A stretch of DNA of 49,515 nucleotides from Atopobiaceae bacterium (GTDB lineage: Bacteria; Actinomycetota; Coriobacteriia; Coriobacteriales; Atopobiaceae): positions 1 through 49,515 of the forward strand of contig CADFJN010000019.1 in the NCBI GenBank assembly GCA_902834555.1, given 5' to 3'. Below the pieces are notes generated by a model, which searched no databases, had not been told where the DNA came from, and was given only the letters and a program-made list of their open reading frames with translations. The number at the start of each line of letters is the position of its first letter. The stretch's first letter is position 1. Made by a program: the position numbers and the translations under genes. Positions 33,737-41,973 of the stretch are shown one piece after another.

Positions 33737-34588
33737 ATGGAGAAGGTTAAGATTGCAGTTATCGGATCTGGTCTTATGGGTGCTGGAATAGCTCAGGCAT
33801 GCGCAACGGCTGGATTCCCGGTCGTGAATATCGATATTGCGCAGGAGCCTCTCGATAAGGCCAAGGCACTTGTCGCCAAGTTGATTCAGAAGAAGGTAGC
33901 CAAAGGCAAGATTACGCAGGAAGAGTGCGATGCCATCTTAGGCAACCTTATGTACTCGACTGACTATGGTGAGCTTGCTGGCGCCAAGTACGTAATAGAG
34001 GCAGTTCCCGAGCGCCTTGACTTTAAGCAGTCCACATTTGAGAAGGTTGACGCAATCGCAGACACGGATGCGGTTCTTCTCACCAATACGTCAGGCATCA
34101 ACATTGATGAGATTGCATTGGCGACCAAACGCCCTGGTTCGCTCATGGGAATGCACTTCTTCTATCCTGCACCCGTAATGAAGCTCGTTGAACTGGTTCG
34201 TGGCGCAAAGACCTCTAATGAGACATATGAGAAGGCTAAAGAGCTTGCCGAGGCGATTGGCAAGACGACGGTGGACGCTCCAAATACCCCCGGCTTCATT
34301 GTCAACCGAATCATCAACCCGTATGAAAACATGGGTGCCTGGCTCGTCTCTGAAGGAGTTACTCCTAAGGACGTCGATACTGCGATGAAGCTGGCATGTA
34401 ACCACCCGATGGGTCCCTGCGAGCTCATGGACTTCTCGGGCATCGACGTGGTGTACGCCTCGCTCATGAACCTCTACGAAGGATATGACCACGATGACCT
34501 TTACCGCCCCGCTCCCGTGTTCAAGGAGCTGCTTGATGCCGGCAAGCTTGGGCGTAAGTCCGGCCACGGCTTCTATGACTACGAGTAG
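33737..34588 (+). CDS. hbd: 3-Hydroxyacyl-CoA (3-hydroxybutyryl-CoA) dehydrogenase
   Basis: 283 residues, ATG behind GGAAAGGA. NAD-binding GSGLMGAGIA near 10-19, an acidic residue in NIDIA for NAD, catalytic His in MGMHFFYP (the usual motif is HFFNP, here Tyr for Asn), NTPGFIVNRI near 183-192, and the C-terminal dimerising domain ending in GRKSGHGFYDYE. It interconverts 3-hydroxyacyl-CoA and 3-ketoacyl-CoA. Length fits the short-chain Hbd enzymes of clostridia. Operates next to thiolase and CoA-transferase. Confidence 0.93.
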   Translation: MEKVKIAVIGSGLMGAGIAQACATAGFPVVNIDIAQEPLDKAKALVAKLIQKKVAKGKITQEECDAILGNLMYSTDYGELAGAKYVIEAVPERLDFKQSTFEKVDAIADTDAVLLTNTSGINIDEIALATKRPGSLMGMHFFYPAPVMKLVELVRGAKTSNETYEKAKELAEAIGKTTVDAPNTPGFIVNRIINPYENMGAWLVSEGVTPKDVDTAMKLACNHPMGPCELMDFSGIDVVYASLMNLYEGYDHDDLYRPAPVFKELLDAGKLGRKSGHGFYDYE

Positions 34589-34649
34589 CAAAGATTGAGA
34601 GCTACGGATAGCGCTCCTAGACACACAAGCACAATGAAGGGAAAGATCG

Positions 34650-35861
34650 ATGAGCAATAGACAATTTGATAAGAACCCCGATGACATCGTGATCGTTGCC
34701 GGTGCGCGTACAGCTATTGGCAAGTTTGGCGGAACTCTCAAGACCGTCTCTACTATTGACTTGGGCGCCATTGCGGTCAAGGAGGCGGTCAAGCGCTCGG
34801 GCGTTGATCCGAGCAAGGTAGGCGAAGTCATTATCGGAAACGTTGGCGGTTGGGGGCCTAACGGGTTTCTTGCCCGTGCGATTTCCCTCAAGGCCGGGAT
34901 GCCTAACGAGTGCACTGCGTATTCGGTGAACCGTCAGTGTGGCTCGTCCGTCCAGGCGATTGCCGATGGCCTGCAGGAGATTCAGACTGGCTTTCGTGAT
35001 GTCGTTGTAGCCGGTGGCGCTGAGTCCCTCTCTACGCTCCCATACTATGTCCGTGAGGCGCGCTGGGGTGCTCGTATGGGTCACAAGCAGTTCGAGGATG
35101 GCGTCATCGATGCCCTCGTCTGGCCGCTCGACGGCAACCACAACGGTATGACTGCTGAGAATGTTGCCAAGAAGTTTGGCGTAAGCCGTGAGGAGCAGGA
35201 TGCCTTTGCCGCTCGCTCACAGCAGCGAGCTTGCAAGGCAGTTGCCTCTGGAGTGTTCAAGCCCGAGATTGTCCCTGTCGAGATAAAAGGTCGCCATGGA
35301 GCCGTGACGGTTTTCGATACCGACGAAGGCCCGCGCGAGGGCGTGACCGTTGAGAGCCTCGCAAAGCTCAAGCCCTGCTTCGTGACCGACGGCACGGGCA
35401 CCGTGACAGCGGGCAACTCCTCAAGCCTCAATGACGCCGCAGCAGCCGTGGTTATGATGAAGCGCTCGAAGGCAGAAGAGCTTGGGTGCACCCCAATGCT
35501 CACCATCCGTGGTTGGGCTGTTGCGGGCTACGATGCGACGCTTATGGGGTACAGCCCGTACTTCTCCACAGTTGAGCTGTGCAAGCAGCTTGATCTTGAT
35601 GTTAAGACAATTGACATGTTCGAGCTCAACGAGGCATTTGCTTCACAGTCGGTTGCCGTGAGCCGTGACCTTGGCCTTGATCCCGATAAGCTCAACATCT
35701 ATGGTGGGGGTATCTCTCTCGGGCATCCCATTGGAGCTACGGGTGCCATTCTCGTTATCAAGTGCGCCTATGAGCTCGCTCGTACTGATAAGCGCGATGC
35801 GATGGTCTCGATGTGTATTGGCGGCGGCCAGGGCATCTCGATGTATTTCACAAAGGACTAG
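34650..35861 (+). CDS. thlA: Acetyl-CoA acetyltransferase (thiolase)
   Basis: 403 residues. Active-site Cys97 is in VNRQCGSS, His in GGGISLGHPIGATG near 358, and the second Cys in CIGGGQG near 389. The insert and GAESLS motif are also present. It joins two acetyl-CoA to acetoacetyl-CoA or the reverse. It is about ten residues longer than usual at the N-terminus; the ATG has GAAGGGAAAG upstream. Linked to hbd and the CoA-transferase, it gives the two- to four-carbon step. Direction depends on the cell's needs and cannot be seen. Confidence 0.95.
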   Translation: MSNRQFDKNPDDIVIVAGARTAIGKFGGTLKTVSTIDLGAIAVKEAVKRSGVDPSKVGEVIIGNVGGWGPNGFLARAISLKAGMPNECTAYSVNRQCGSSVQAIADGLQEIQTGFRDVVVAGGAESLSTLPYYVREARWGARMGHKQFEDGVIDALVWPLDGNHNGMTAENVAKKFGVSREEQDAFAARSQQRACKAVASGVFKPEIVPVEIKGRHGAVTVFDTDEGPREGVTVESLAKLKPCFVTDGTGTVTAGNSSSLNDAAAAVVMMKRSKAEELGCTPMLTIRGWAVAGYDATLMGYSPYFSTVELCKQLDLDVKTIDMFELNEAFASQSVAVSRDLGLDPDKLNIYGGGISLGHPIGATGAILVIKCAYELARTDKRDAMVSMCIGGGQGISMYFTKD

Positions 35862-35894
35862 CCACATCTCACGAGGCATGAAAGGAGAGCCGCA

Positions 35895-37085
35895 ATGGTT
35901 AACTTCGAGTATCTTGTTCCCACTAAGATTGTCTTTGGCAAGGGGACCGAAAACGAGGCGGGCAGGCTCATCAAAGAATTTGGCGGACACAAAGCCCTCA
36001 TTCACTGGGGCGGAGATTATGTTCGTACAACCGGACTTCTCGACCGTGTGCACAAGGGTCTCGAGGCAGAAGGCATTGCGTATGTCGACCTCGATGGAGT
36101 TGTCCCCAACCCGCGCCTTTCTCTCGCCAAGAAAGGTGTTGAGCTCTGCAAGCAGGAGAGCGTCGACTTTGTTCTTGCTATTGGAGGAGGCTCAGCAATC
36201 GACTCCTCCAAGGCCATTGCCTATGGTCTCGCAAATGATTTTGATCTTGAGGATCTCTTCCTCGGCAAGGTTTCGACCGACAAAATCGCAAAGATTGGCG
36301 CCATCTCAACGCTGGCAGGCACTGGCTCCGAGACGTCGAACTCCACCGTTATTGATATTGACACGATGGGCCCCAAGATTCTAAAGCGCTCTTATAACCA
36401 TGAGTGTGCACGGCCGCTCTTTGCCATCATGAATCCTGAGCTCACCTACTCGCTGCCGGCATATCAGACGGCAGCGCCTGGCGCTGACATCATGATGCAC
36501 ACCATGGAGCGCTATTTCACAACTGAGCGCGACGTTGAGCTTACAGACGAGATTGCTGAAGGACTCCTTCGCACCGTCAAGACCATGGTTCCCGAAGCCC
36601 TTGCGCATCCCACGAGCTACACTGCACGCGCAAACCTGCTGCTGGCAGGTGCCAAGTCACATGACGGGCTCACAGGTCTTGGCAGAGTCGGTGACTTCGC
36701 TTGCCATGCCATCGAGCACGAGATTGGCGCGATGTTCGATGTAGCTCACGGCGCTGGTCTCACAGCCATTTGGTCTAGCTGGGCAAAGTACGTTATTCAC
36801 GTTGACCCTGAGCGTTTTGCTCAGTTCGCCGTTAACGTGTGGGGTGTACAGAACGACTTCCATGATCCTATGGCGACTGGCCTTCGTGGCATCGAGGCGT
36901 GGGATCAGTGGTGCCACTCCATTGGGATGCCCACGAGTCTGCATGAACTGGGAGTTAACCCTACTGACGAGCAGATTCAGGAGATGGCTGAGGGTGCCGT
37001 CGAGGCTCGTGGCGGCGACCACGCGGGCAACTTCATGCAGCTGCACGTTGAGGACATCGTGAACATCCTTAAGAATGCACGCTAG
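35895..37085 (+). CDS. Iron-containing alcohol dehydrogenase (butanol dehydrogenase-like)
   Basis: 396 residues, ATG behind AAAGGAGAG. N-terminal NAD(P)-binding part has GGGSAIDSSKAIA near 98-110 and GTGSETSNSTVI near 140; the metal site has Asp in GADIMMHTMERY, His in CHAIEHEIG and His in DVAHGAGLT. Similar proteins reduce butyraldehyde, acetaldehyde, 3-hydroxypropanal or related aldehydes, using NAD(P)H. It is the last gene of the island's operon, followed by a terminator. Substrate unknown. Confidence 0.92.
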   Translation: MVNFEYLVPTKIVFGKGTENEAGRLIKEFGGHKALIHWGGDYVRTTGLLDRVHKGLEAEGIAYVDLDGVVPNPRLSLAKKGVELCKQESVDFVLAIGGGSAIDSSKAIAYGLANDFDLEDLFLGKVSTDKIAKIGAISTLAGTGSETSNSTVIDIDTMGPKILKRSYNHECARPLFAIMNPELTYSLPAYQTAAPGADIMMHTMERYFTTERDVELTDEIAEGLLRTVKTMVPEALAHPTSYTARANLLLAGAKSHDGLTGLGRVGDFACHAIEHEIGAMFDVAHGAGLTAIWSSWAKYVIHVDPERFAQFAVNVWGVQNDFHDPMATGLRGIEAWDQWCHSIGMPTSLHELGVNPTDEQIQEMAEGAVEARGGDHAGNFMQLHVEDIVNILKNAR

Positions 37086-37103
37086 AAAGAGATGGGATAA
37101 TTT

Positions 37104-37137
37104 GCGGGCCGTCCGGGTTCACCGGCGGCCCGCTTCT
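37104..37137 (+). terminator. Terminator of the PTS-aldolase-CoA operon
   Basis: GCGGGCCG (37104-37111) pairs with CGGCCCGC (37126-37133) with an inner CCGG/CCGG hairpin, followed by TTCT. It lies 18 bases after the alcohol dehydrogenase stop. Confidence 0.75.
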
Positions 37138-37238
37138 CGTGACAAGAATGGGGAAGATGTCACTGTGGGGCCTCGCGCAGAGGACGGGGTTCGACGTCAT
37201 ATGGACTGCGGCATCGCCGCAAAGAGAGGAGAGCGCAC

Positions 37239-38381
37239 ATGAGGTTTGTTTTCGCGTCCGACTCGCTCAAAGGCACCATCAGCTCGTCCAGGGCGGCCGC
37301 AATCCTCGAGGAGGAGGCCGCACACGCGTTTCCCAACGTGGCCTGCACCAAGCTCGCGGTAGCAGATGGAGGCGAGGGTACGGTTGACGCCGTGGTAGCC
37401 TCCCTTGGCGGCGCCCGCATTGAGGCGACCGTGTCAGATCCACTTGGCAGACCCGTCGAGGCAACCTACGGCATGCTGCCAGGTAACCGTGCCATCATCG
37501 AAATGGCGGCAGCCTCCGGGCTCCCGCTGCTCACGCACGCAGAGCGAAACCCCCTGCTTACCAGTACCTATGGAACGGGTCAGCTCGTGCTCCACGCACT
37601 GCGCAACGGTGCCACTGAGGTAACCCTTGCCATTGGGGGTAGCGCTACCAACGACGGTGGCATGGGGGCAATGCGCGCGTTGGGCGTGCGCTTTTTGGAC
37701 TCCGCGAAAGGGGAGCTTGAAGGCACAGGTGCAGATCTTGCCCGCGTAAGCAGCATTGACACCTCTGGTCTCGACCCGCTCGTCTCGCACGCGCGTTTCC
37801 GCCTCCTCTGCGATGTCGACAACCCGCTGCTCGGTCCCCGTGGTGCCACGCGCGTCTTTGCGCCGCAGAAGGGTGCCAACCCGCAGCAGATAGAAGAGCT
37901 CGAGCATGGCATGGCGTCGTTCGCGCGCGTGCTCGAGCGCACGCTTGGCCACAGCGCGGACCAGCCTGGCGACGGCGCAGCCGGTGGCCTTGGTGCGGCG
38001 ATACGCCTCTTCCTCGGCGCCACGTCGGTTCCAGGAATCGATTGGGTTCTTGATGTTGTTGGGCTTGACCAGGCACTTCTCGGCGCAGATCTCTGTATCA
38101 CGGGCGAGGGACACGCCGATGCGCAGTCGGCTCACGGCAAGGTGGTCTCGGGCGTGGCATCGCGCTGCAAGCGGTTGGGCGTGCCCTGCATAGCCATAGT
38201 GGGTGGTATGGACCCCGGTGCCCTTGACCTCATGGACCTGGGCGTAGACGCGCTTGTGCCAACGGTTATCGACTGTGGTGACGTGGCAGATGCCCTGGCT
38301 CATGCCGAGAGGAACTATCACCTCGCAGCGGCCAGGGTATTCTCGCTTATGGCGCTGGGCAAAGGTCTTCCCGTTACGTAG
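37239..38381 (+). CDS. glxK: Glycerate kinase (GlxK/GarK family)
   Basis: 380 residues, ATG behind GAGAGGAG. Begins FASDSLKGTISS, with VADGGEGTVDA near 40-50, GGSATNDGGMGAMRALG near 132-148 and GEGHADAQSAHGK near 287-299, all hallmarks of the glycerate kinase family I. It phosphorylates D-glycerate (usually at C2) for entry into glycolysis. It may use glycerate from sugar-acid breakdown; the neighbouring island is separated by a terminator, so a functional link is only positional. Confidence 0.92.
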   Translation: MRFVFASDSLKGTISSSRAAAILEEEAAHAFPNVACTKLAVADGGEGTVDAVVASLGGARIEATVSDPLGRPVEATYGMLPGNRAIIEMAAASGLPLLTHAERNPLLTSTYGTGQLVLHALRNGATEVTLAIGGSATNDGGMGAMRALGVRFLDSAKGELEGTGADLARVSSIDTSGLDPLVSHARFRLLCDVDNPLLGPRGATRVFAPQKGANPQQIEELEHGMASFARVLERTLGHSADQPGDGAAGGLGAAIRLFLGATSVPGIDWVLDVVGLDQALLGADLCITGEGHADAQSAHGKVVSGVASRCKRLGVPCIAIVGGMDPGALDLMDLGVDALVPTVIDCGDVADALAHAERNYHLAAARVFSLMALGKGLPVT

Positions 38382-38431
38382 GCTGCGCGTATCTGGCCTC
38401 AATTCTTGGGCGCGACGGGCTTCGCTGCTAC

Positions 38432-38473
38432 TATTATGTATAGAGGTCACCGTGCCAGGGCACGGTGACCCAT
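38432..38473 (+). promoter_or_regulatory. Promoter-like -10 and leader hairpin of the lone PTS IIA gene
   Basis: TATTAT at 38432-38437 is a candidate -10. GGTCACCGTGC (38445-38455) pairs perfectly with GCACGGTGACC (38460-38470), loop CAGG. If transcription begins here, the transcript would start with a stable hairpin 30 bases before the start codon. It might equally be an operator or terminate transcription from glxK (no T-run). Confidence 0.5.
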
Positions 38474-38499
38474 GTTTCCTACGTCCAAAGGAGCACCCA

Positions 38500-38961
38500 G
38501 TGAGCGATTTCGTAACTTCCAACGACGTCTTTGTTAACCAGCACGCCGAGAGCCGCGACGAGGTGCTGCGCTTCATCTCCCAGAAGGCAGTCGAGCTTGG
38601 CGTCACCGATGACGCCGATGCCGTCTACAAGGCCTTTATCGCCCGCGAGGACATGGGCGAGACGGGCATGACCGACGGCTTTGCCGTGCCGCACGCAAAG
38701 GACGCCGCCATCAAGAAGGCAGCCGTCATCGTCTTCAAGAACGACCACGCCCTTGACTGGCCTTCCTTCGACGAGAAGCCCGTCGACATTGCCATCTCGC
38801 TGCTGGTTCCCGCCGGCGAGGCTGGCACCACGCACATCAAGCTGCTGTCCAAGACCGCCGTCCTGCTCATGAAGGATGACTTCAAGAGCCTCGTTCGTGG
38901 CTCCGATGACCCCAAGGTCATTGCCGACGCCATCAACAAGGGCATTGACGATCAGGACTAA
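38500..38961 (+). CDS. PTS fructose/mannitol-type EIIA, stand-alone
   Basis: 153 residues from a GTG start behind AAAGGAG. The family site is TDGFAVPHAKD with phosphorylated His65; C-terminal helices are typical. It accepts phosphate from HPr and passes it to an EIIB. No EIIB or EIIC adjoins it. The fructose-type IIB-IIC pair at 27929-29377 has no IIA, so this may be its donor, or it may be a regulatory EIIA (Ntr-like). It is monocistronic between its own leader hairpin and a terminator. Confidence 0.9.
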   Translation: MSDFVTSNDVFVNQHAESRDEVLRFISQKAVELGVTDDADAVYKAFIAREDMGETGMTDGFAVPHAKDAAIKKAAVIVFKNDHALDWPSFDEKPVDIAISLLVPAGEAGTTHIKLLSKTAVLLMKDDFKSLVRGSDDPKVIADAINKGIDDQD

Positions 38962-39005
38962 GCCAACGGGGCGGGGTTTCCTCGTCTGCGCAGCTGTTGA
39001 TTTCG

Positions 39006-39036
39006 AGGGCGGCCGCATTTGCGCGCCGCCCTTCTT
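39006..39036 (+). terminator. Terminator of the stand-alone EIIA gene
   Basis: AGGGCGGC (39006-39013) pairs with GCCGCCCT (39025-39032), followed by TCTTAT. The 31-bp palindrome begins four bases later. Confidence 0.7.
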
Positions 39037-39039
39037 ATG

Positions 39040-39070
39040 ATGAGACAAAGGGACTGTCCCTTTGTCTCAT
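39040..39070. repeat. 31-bp perfect palindrome, copy 3 (touches the DJ-1 ribosome binding site)
   Basis: Same arms and centre T as copy 1. It ends immediately before GAGAGGAG, the ribosome binding site of the DJ-1 gene. If transcribed, its hairpin would sit at the edge of the ribosome landing site; the DJ-1 transcript must either start within it or read through it. Confidence 0.85.
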
Positions 39071-39084
39071 GAGAGGAGTACGGA

Positions 39085-39666
39085 ATGTTCAGGCAGTCGA
39101 CCGATAAGCGCGTCGCAGTGTTCGTGGCCAACGGCCTCGAGGAAATCGAGGGTCTCACGGTGGTTGACCTGCTCTTCCGCGCGGGTATTCCCACCGATAC
39201 CGTGTCCATCACGCCGGAGCGCACCGTGACCTCCTCGCACCAGGTCACCATCACCTGCGACCGCTCTATTGCGGACGAGGGCTTCTCCTTCGATGACTAC
39301 GACATGCTCGTGCTGCCTGGTGGCATGCCGGGAACGCTCAACCTCAAGGCGTGCGAGCCCCTCACCGCTGCCGTCAAGGCCTTCGACCAGGCGGGCAAGG
39401 GCGTGGCTGCCATCTGCGCCGCTCCCTCGATCCTGGCTGAGCTGGGCATTCTCACCAACCGCCCCGCAACCTCGAACCCCAACTTCCAGCACGTGCTGGT
39501 GGAGAACGGCGCCATCCTCTCGGAGGAGCCTGCCGTGGTGGACAGCAACGTGATCACCAGCAAGGGCATGGCAACCGCCATCCCGTTTGGCCTCGAGATC
39601 GTCCGCTGGTTCCTGGGGGATGCCGCTGTCGAGGACCTCAAGCCCCGCATCGTGCTCGAGCACTAG
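39085..39666 (+). CDS. DJ-1/PfpI-family protein (ThiJ-like)
   Basis: 193 residues, ATG behind GAGAGGAG. Flavodoxin-like DJ-1 fold with nucleophile Cys111 in AAICAAPSILAELG and the activating Glu in GLEEIE (Glu20). LVLPGGMPG marks the loop near 76-83. DJ-1 bacterial homologues include glyoxalase/deglycase-type and chaperone enzymes. It is followed by a Y-family polymerase whose GTG starts 2 bases after its stop, forming a DJ-1-UmuC-YolD operon, which suggests a stress role. That link is inferred. Confidence 0.92.
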   Translation: MFRQSTDKRVAVFVANGLEEIEGLTVVDLLFRAGIPTDTVSITPERTVTSSHQVTITCDRSIADEGFSFDDYDMLVLPGGMPGTLNLKACEPLTAAVKAFDQAGKGVAAICAAPSILAELGILTNRPATSNPNFQHVLVENGAILSEEPAVVDSNVITSKGMATAIPFGLEIVRWFLGDAAVEDLKPRIVLEH

Positions 39667-39667
39667 C

Positions 39668-41014
39668 GTGGCAGAAGCCCCCGCGGCGCGCGTGCAAGAG
39701 CGCCAGTACCTCTGCATAGACCTCAAGAGCTTTTACGCAAGCGTGGAGTGCGTGGAGCGTGGCCTTGACCCGCTCGCGACGCGCCTTGTGGTGGCCGACC
39801 CCTCACGCACGGAGAAGACCATCTGCCTTGCGGTCTCGCCTGCCATGAAGGCGCTGGGCGTGCGCAACCGCTGCCGCGTCTTTGAGATCCCCCAGACCAT
39901 CGACTATGTGATGGTGCCGCCGAGAATGGCGCTCTACATGGAGCGCTCGTGCGACGTCTATGCGGTCTACCTGCGCCGGATTGCCCCTGAAGACATTCAC
40001 GTCTACTCGATAGACGAGGCCTTCATGGACATTACGGGCTATCTCGACCTCTACGGCTGCACGGCGCGCGAGCTTGGTGAGCGCATTCGCGAGGACGTGG
40101 TCAAGACCACCAGCATCCCCGCCACCTGCGGGCTGGGCACCAACCTCTACCTGGCAAAGATTGCGCTCGACATCACTGCCAAGCACAGCAGGGACTTCTT
40201 TGGCGAGCTGGACGAGGAGACCTATAGGACTACGCTGTGGAACCACCGCCCCATCACGGACTTCTGGCGCGTGGGGCCAGGCATCGCCGAGCGACTTGCG
40301 GCTATGGGCATACACACCATGGGCCAGGTTGCCACTTACCCGGCCGAGCCCCTTTACCGAGAGTTTGGCGTTGACGCGGAGATTCTCATTGACCACGCAT
40401 GGGGTGTGGAGCCCGTGACCATGGCAGACATCAAGGCCTACCGCTCCGGCTCCCATTCCGTCTCGACGGCGCAGGTTCTGGGCTGCAACCGCGACTTTGC
40501 CGGTGCGCGCATCATCGCTCGCGAAATGGCAGACTCCCTCGCGCTTGACCTTGTCGACCAGCGGCTCGTTGCCAGTGGCGTGAACCTGTACGTGGGATAT
40601 GACCTCTCGGCCGAGGAACGCGCGGGCATCCGTGACCGCTCGGATCCCCGTGCATGGTACCGCGCCGTCGCCTCCGCTGGCGGTACCGAGCGCCTTCTTG
40701 TGCCCACCAGCTCGCGCGAGCAGATCATGGCCGCGACTACGCGCATCTTTGACTCCTCCGTCGACCGCTCGCGCTCGGTGCACCGTCTTGGCCTTACGGC
40801 CACGGGAGTGCTTCCCGAGGACGCCCCCGGCGTCCAGGACAGCCTCTTCGCCACGCCCGAGGCGGATGCCCGCGAGCGCCGCCGGCAGGAGGCCATCAGT
40901 GCCGTGAAGCGCAAGTTTGGAAAGAACTCGCTGCTCAAAGGCGTGGACCTTCTTCCCGAGGCAACCACGCGCGAGCGGAACCTGCAGATTGGGGGCCATC
41001 GCAGTGGAGAGTAG
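39668..41014 (+). CDS. Y-family DNA polymerase (UmuC/YqjW-like)
   Basis: 448 residues from a GTG start, 2 bases past the DJ-1 stop. Catalytic carboxylates are Asp18 (CIDLKSFYASVE), and Asp/Glu in YSIDEAFMDI near 118-127. Helix-hairpin-helix region near 185-235 (WRVGPGIAERLAAMGI). The C-terminal little-finger domain is divergent, as in UmuC/YqjW enzymes. Such polymerases copy damaged DNA with low fidelity. No LexA box is found upstream of the operon in this window. It overlaps the YolD-like gene. Confidence 0.92.
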   Translation: MAEAPAARVQERQYLCIDLKSFYASVECVERGLDPLATRLVVADPSRTEKTICLAVSPAMKALGVRNRCRVFEIPQTIDYVMVPPRMALYMERSCDVYAVYLRRIAPEDIHVYSIDEAFMDITGYLDLYGCTARELGERIREDVVKTTSIPATCGLGTNLYLAKIALDITAKHSRDFFGELDEETYRTTLWNHRPITDFWRVGPGIAERLAAMGIHTMGQVATYPAEPLYREFGVDAEILIDHAWGVEPVTMADIKAYRSGSHSVSTAQVLGCNRDFAGARIIAREMADSLALDLVDQRLVASGVNLYVGYDLSAEERAGIRDRSDPRAWYRAVASAGGTERLLVPTSSREQIMAATTRIFDSSVDRSRSVHRLGLTATGVLPEDAPGVQDSLFATPEADARERRRQEAISAVKRKFGKNSLLKGVDLLPEATTRERNLQIGGHRSGE

Positions 41015-41237
41015 TGCCGCGGGTGGACGCGCCACGCCACCAACGCGCCAGCCCATGCCCCTCTCGGAGCGCGCAAAGATCTTCTCGCCGTTTGACCCGC
41101 TCAAGGGATACCGCGCCATGCTCGCCGAGCGCGAGCGCCAGCAGGAGGAGGGTGCCGCCCACGGGCCAAGGCCGTGGCCTCACCCGGCGCCTCCCGCCCT
41201 TCATCGCGGTCCCGGGCATAATGTGGACAAAGGCTGA
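41004..41237 (+). CDS. YolD-like small protein, polymerase partner
   Basis: 77 residues from a GTG start at 41004 inside the end of the polymerase gene, with GGGGG upstream. The core LSERAKIFSPFDPLKGYRAMLAERE near 20-44 matches YolD-like proteins, which accompany Y-family polymerases in Gram-positive bacteria and are thought to act as UmuD-like partners. The C-terminus is Pro/His/Arg-rich. Translation is coupled to the polymerase. Confidence 0.78.
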   Translation: MESSAAGGRATPPTRQPMPLSERAKIFSPFDPLKGYRAMLAERERQQEEGAAHGPRPWPHPAPPALHRGPGHNVDKG

Positions 41238-41269
41238 TGGCCTGGTGCCGTCGGGATAGGGCGTGTGAC

Positions 41270-41971
41270 ATGGCATTTGTTGAGTTCAGGGACGTTTGCA
41301 AGACCTACCACATGGGCAGCGTCGAGGTCCATGCGGTCGCCGGCATGTCCTTCGACGTCGAGGAGGGCGAGCTCTGCGTGATCGTGGGGCCGTCCGGCGC
41401 CGGCAAGACCACGGTGCTCAACATGCTTGGCGGCATGGACTCGTGCACCTCAGGGTCCATCCGGCTTGCAGGTCGCGAGGTCTCGGGACTCTCCGAGCAC
41501 GACCTCACGCTCTACCGCCGCCACGACATTGGCTTTGTGTTCCAGTTCTACAACCTGGTTCAGAACCTCACGGCGCTCGAGAACGTCGAGCTTGCAAGCC
41601 AGATCTGCACGGATCCGCTCCCGGCATCCGAGGTGCTTGACGAGGTTGGCCTCGCCTCGCGCAAGGACATGTTCCCGGCGCAGCTCTCCGGCGGCGAGCA
41701 GCAGCGCGTTGCCATCGCCCGCGCTCTTGCCAAGAACCCCAAGCTCCTGCTCTGCGACGAGCCCACCGGTGCCCTGGACTACGTGACAGGCAAACAGATC
41801 CTGGGGCTCCTCCAGCGCACCTGCCGCGAGCGCGGCCGCACCGTGGCAATCGTGACCCACAACTCCGCCTTCACCCAGATAGCCGACCGCGTGATACACG
41901 TGCGGGAGGGTCGTGCCGAGTGCGTCGAGACAAACGAGCACCCGCTCGACGCAGCAGAGGTCGAGTGGTAG
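41270..41971 (+). CDS. ABC transporter ATP-binding protein (LolD/MacB type)
   Basis: 233 residues. Walker A GPSGAGKT near 40-47, Q-loop in VFQFYNLV, signature LSGGEQQR, Walker B LLLCDEPTGALD, His in VTHN. It matches ATPases that pair with FtsX-type permeases. The ATG is behind GGGATAGGG; a start at 41237 lacks a ribosome binding site. Only two bases separate its TAG from the permease ATG, so they form one complex. Confidence 0.94.
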   Translation: MAFVEFRDVCKTYHMGSVEVHAVAGMSFDVEEGELCVIVGPSGAGKTTVLNMLGGMDSCTSGSIRLAGREVSGLSEHDLTLYRRHDIGFVFQFYNLVQNLTALENVELASQICTDPLPASEVLDEVGLASRKDMFPAQLSGGEQQRVAIARALAKNPKLLLCDEPTGALDYVTGKQILGLLQRTCRERGRTVAIVTHNSAFTQIADRVIHVREGRAECVETNEHPLDAAEVEW

Positions 41972-41973
41972 GG

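Noticed and set aside
25109..37085. Integrated mobile element or prophage
   Set aside because: No integrase, transposase, tRNA target or flanking direct repeats were found at the edges of the A+T-richer part; transfer remains possible but unproven.
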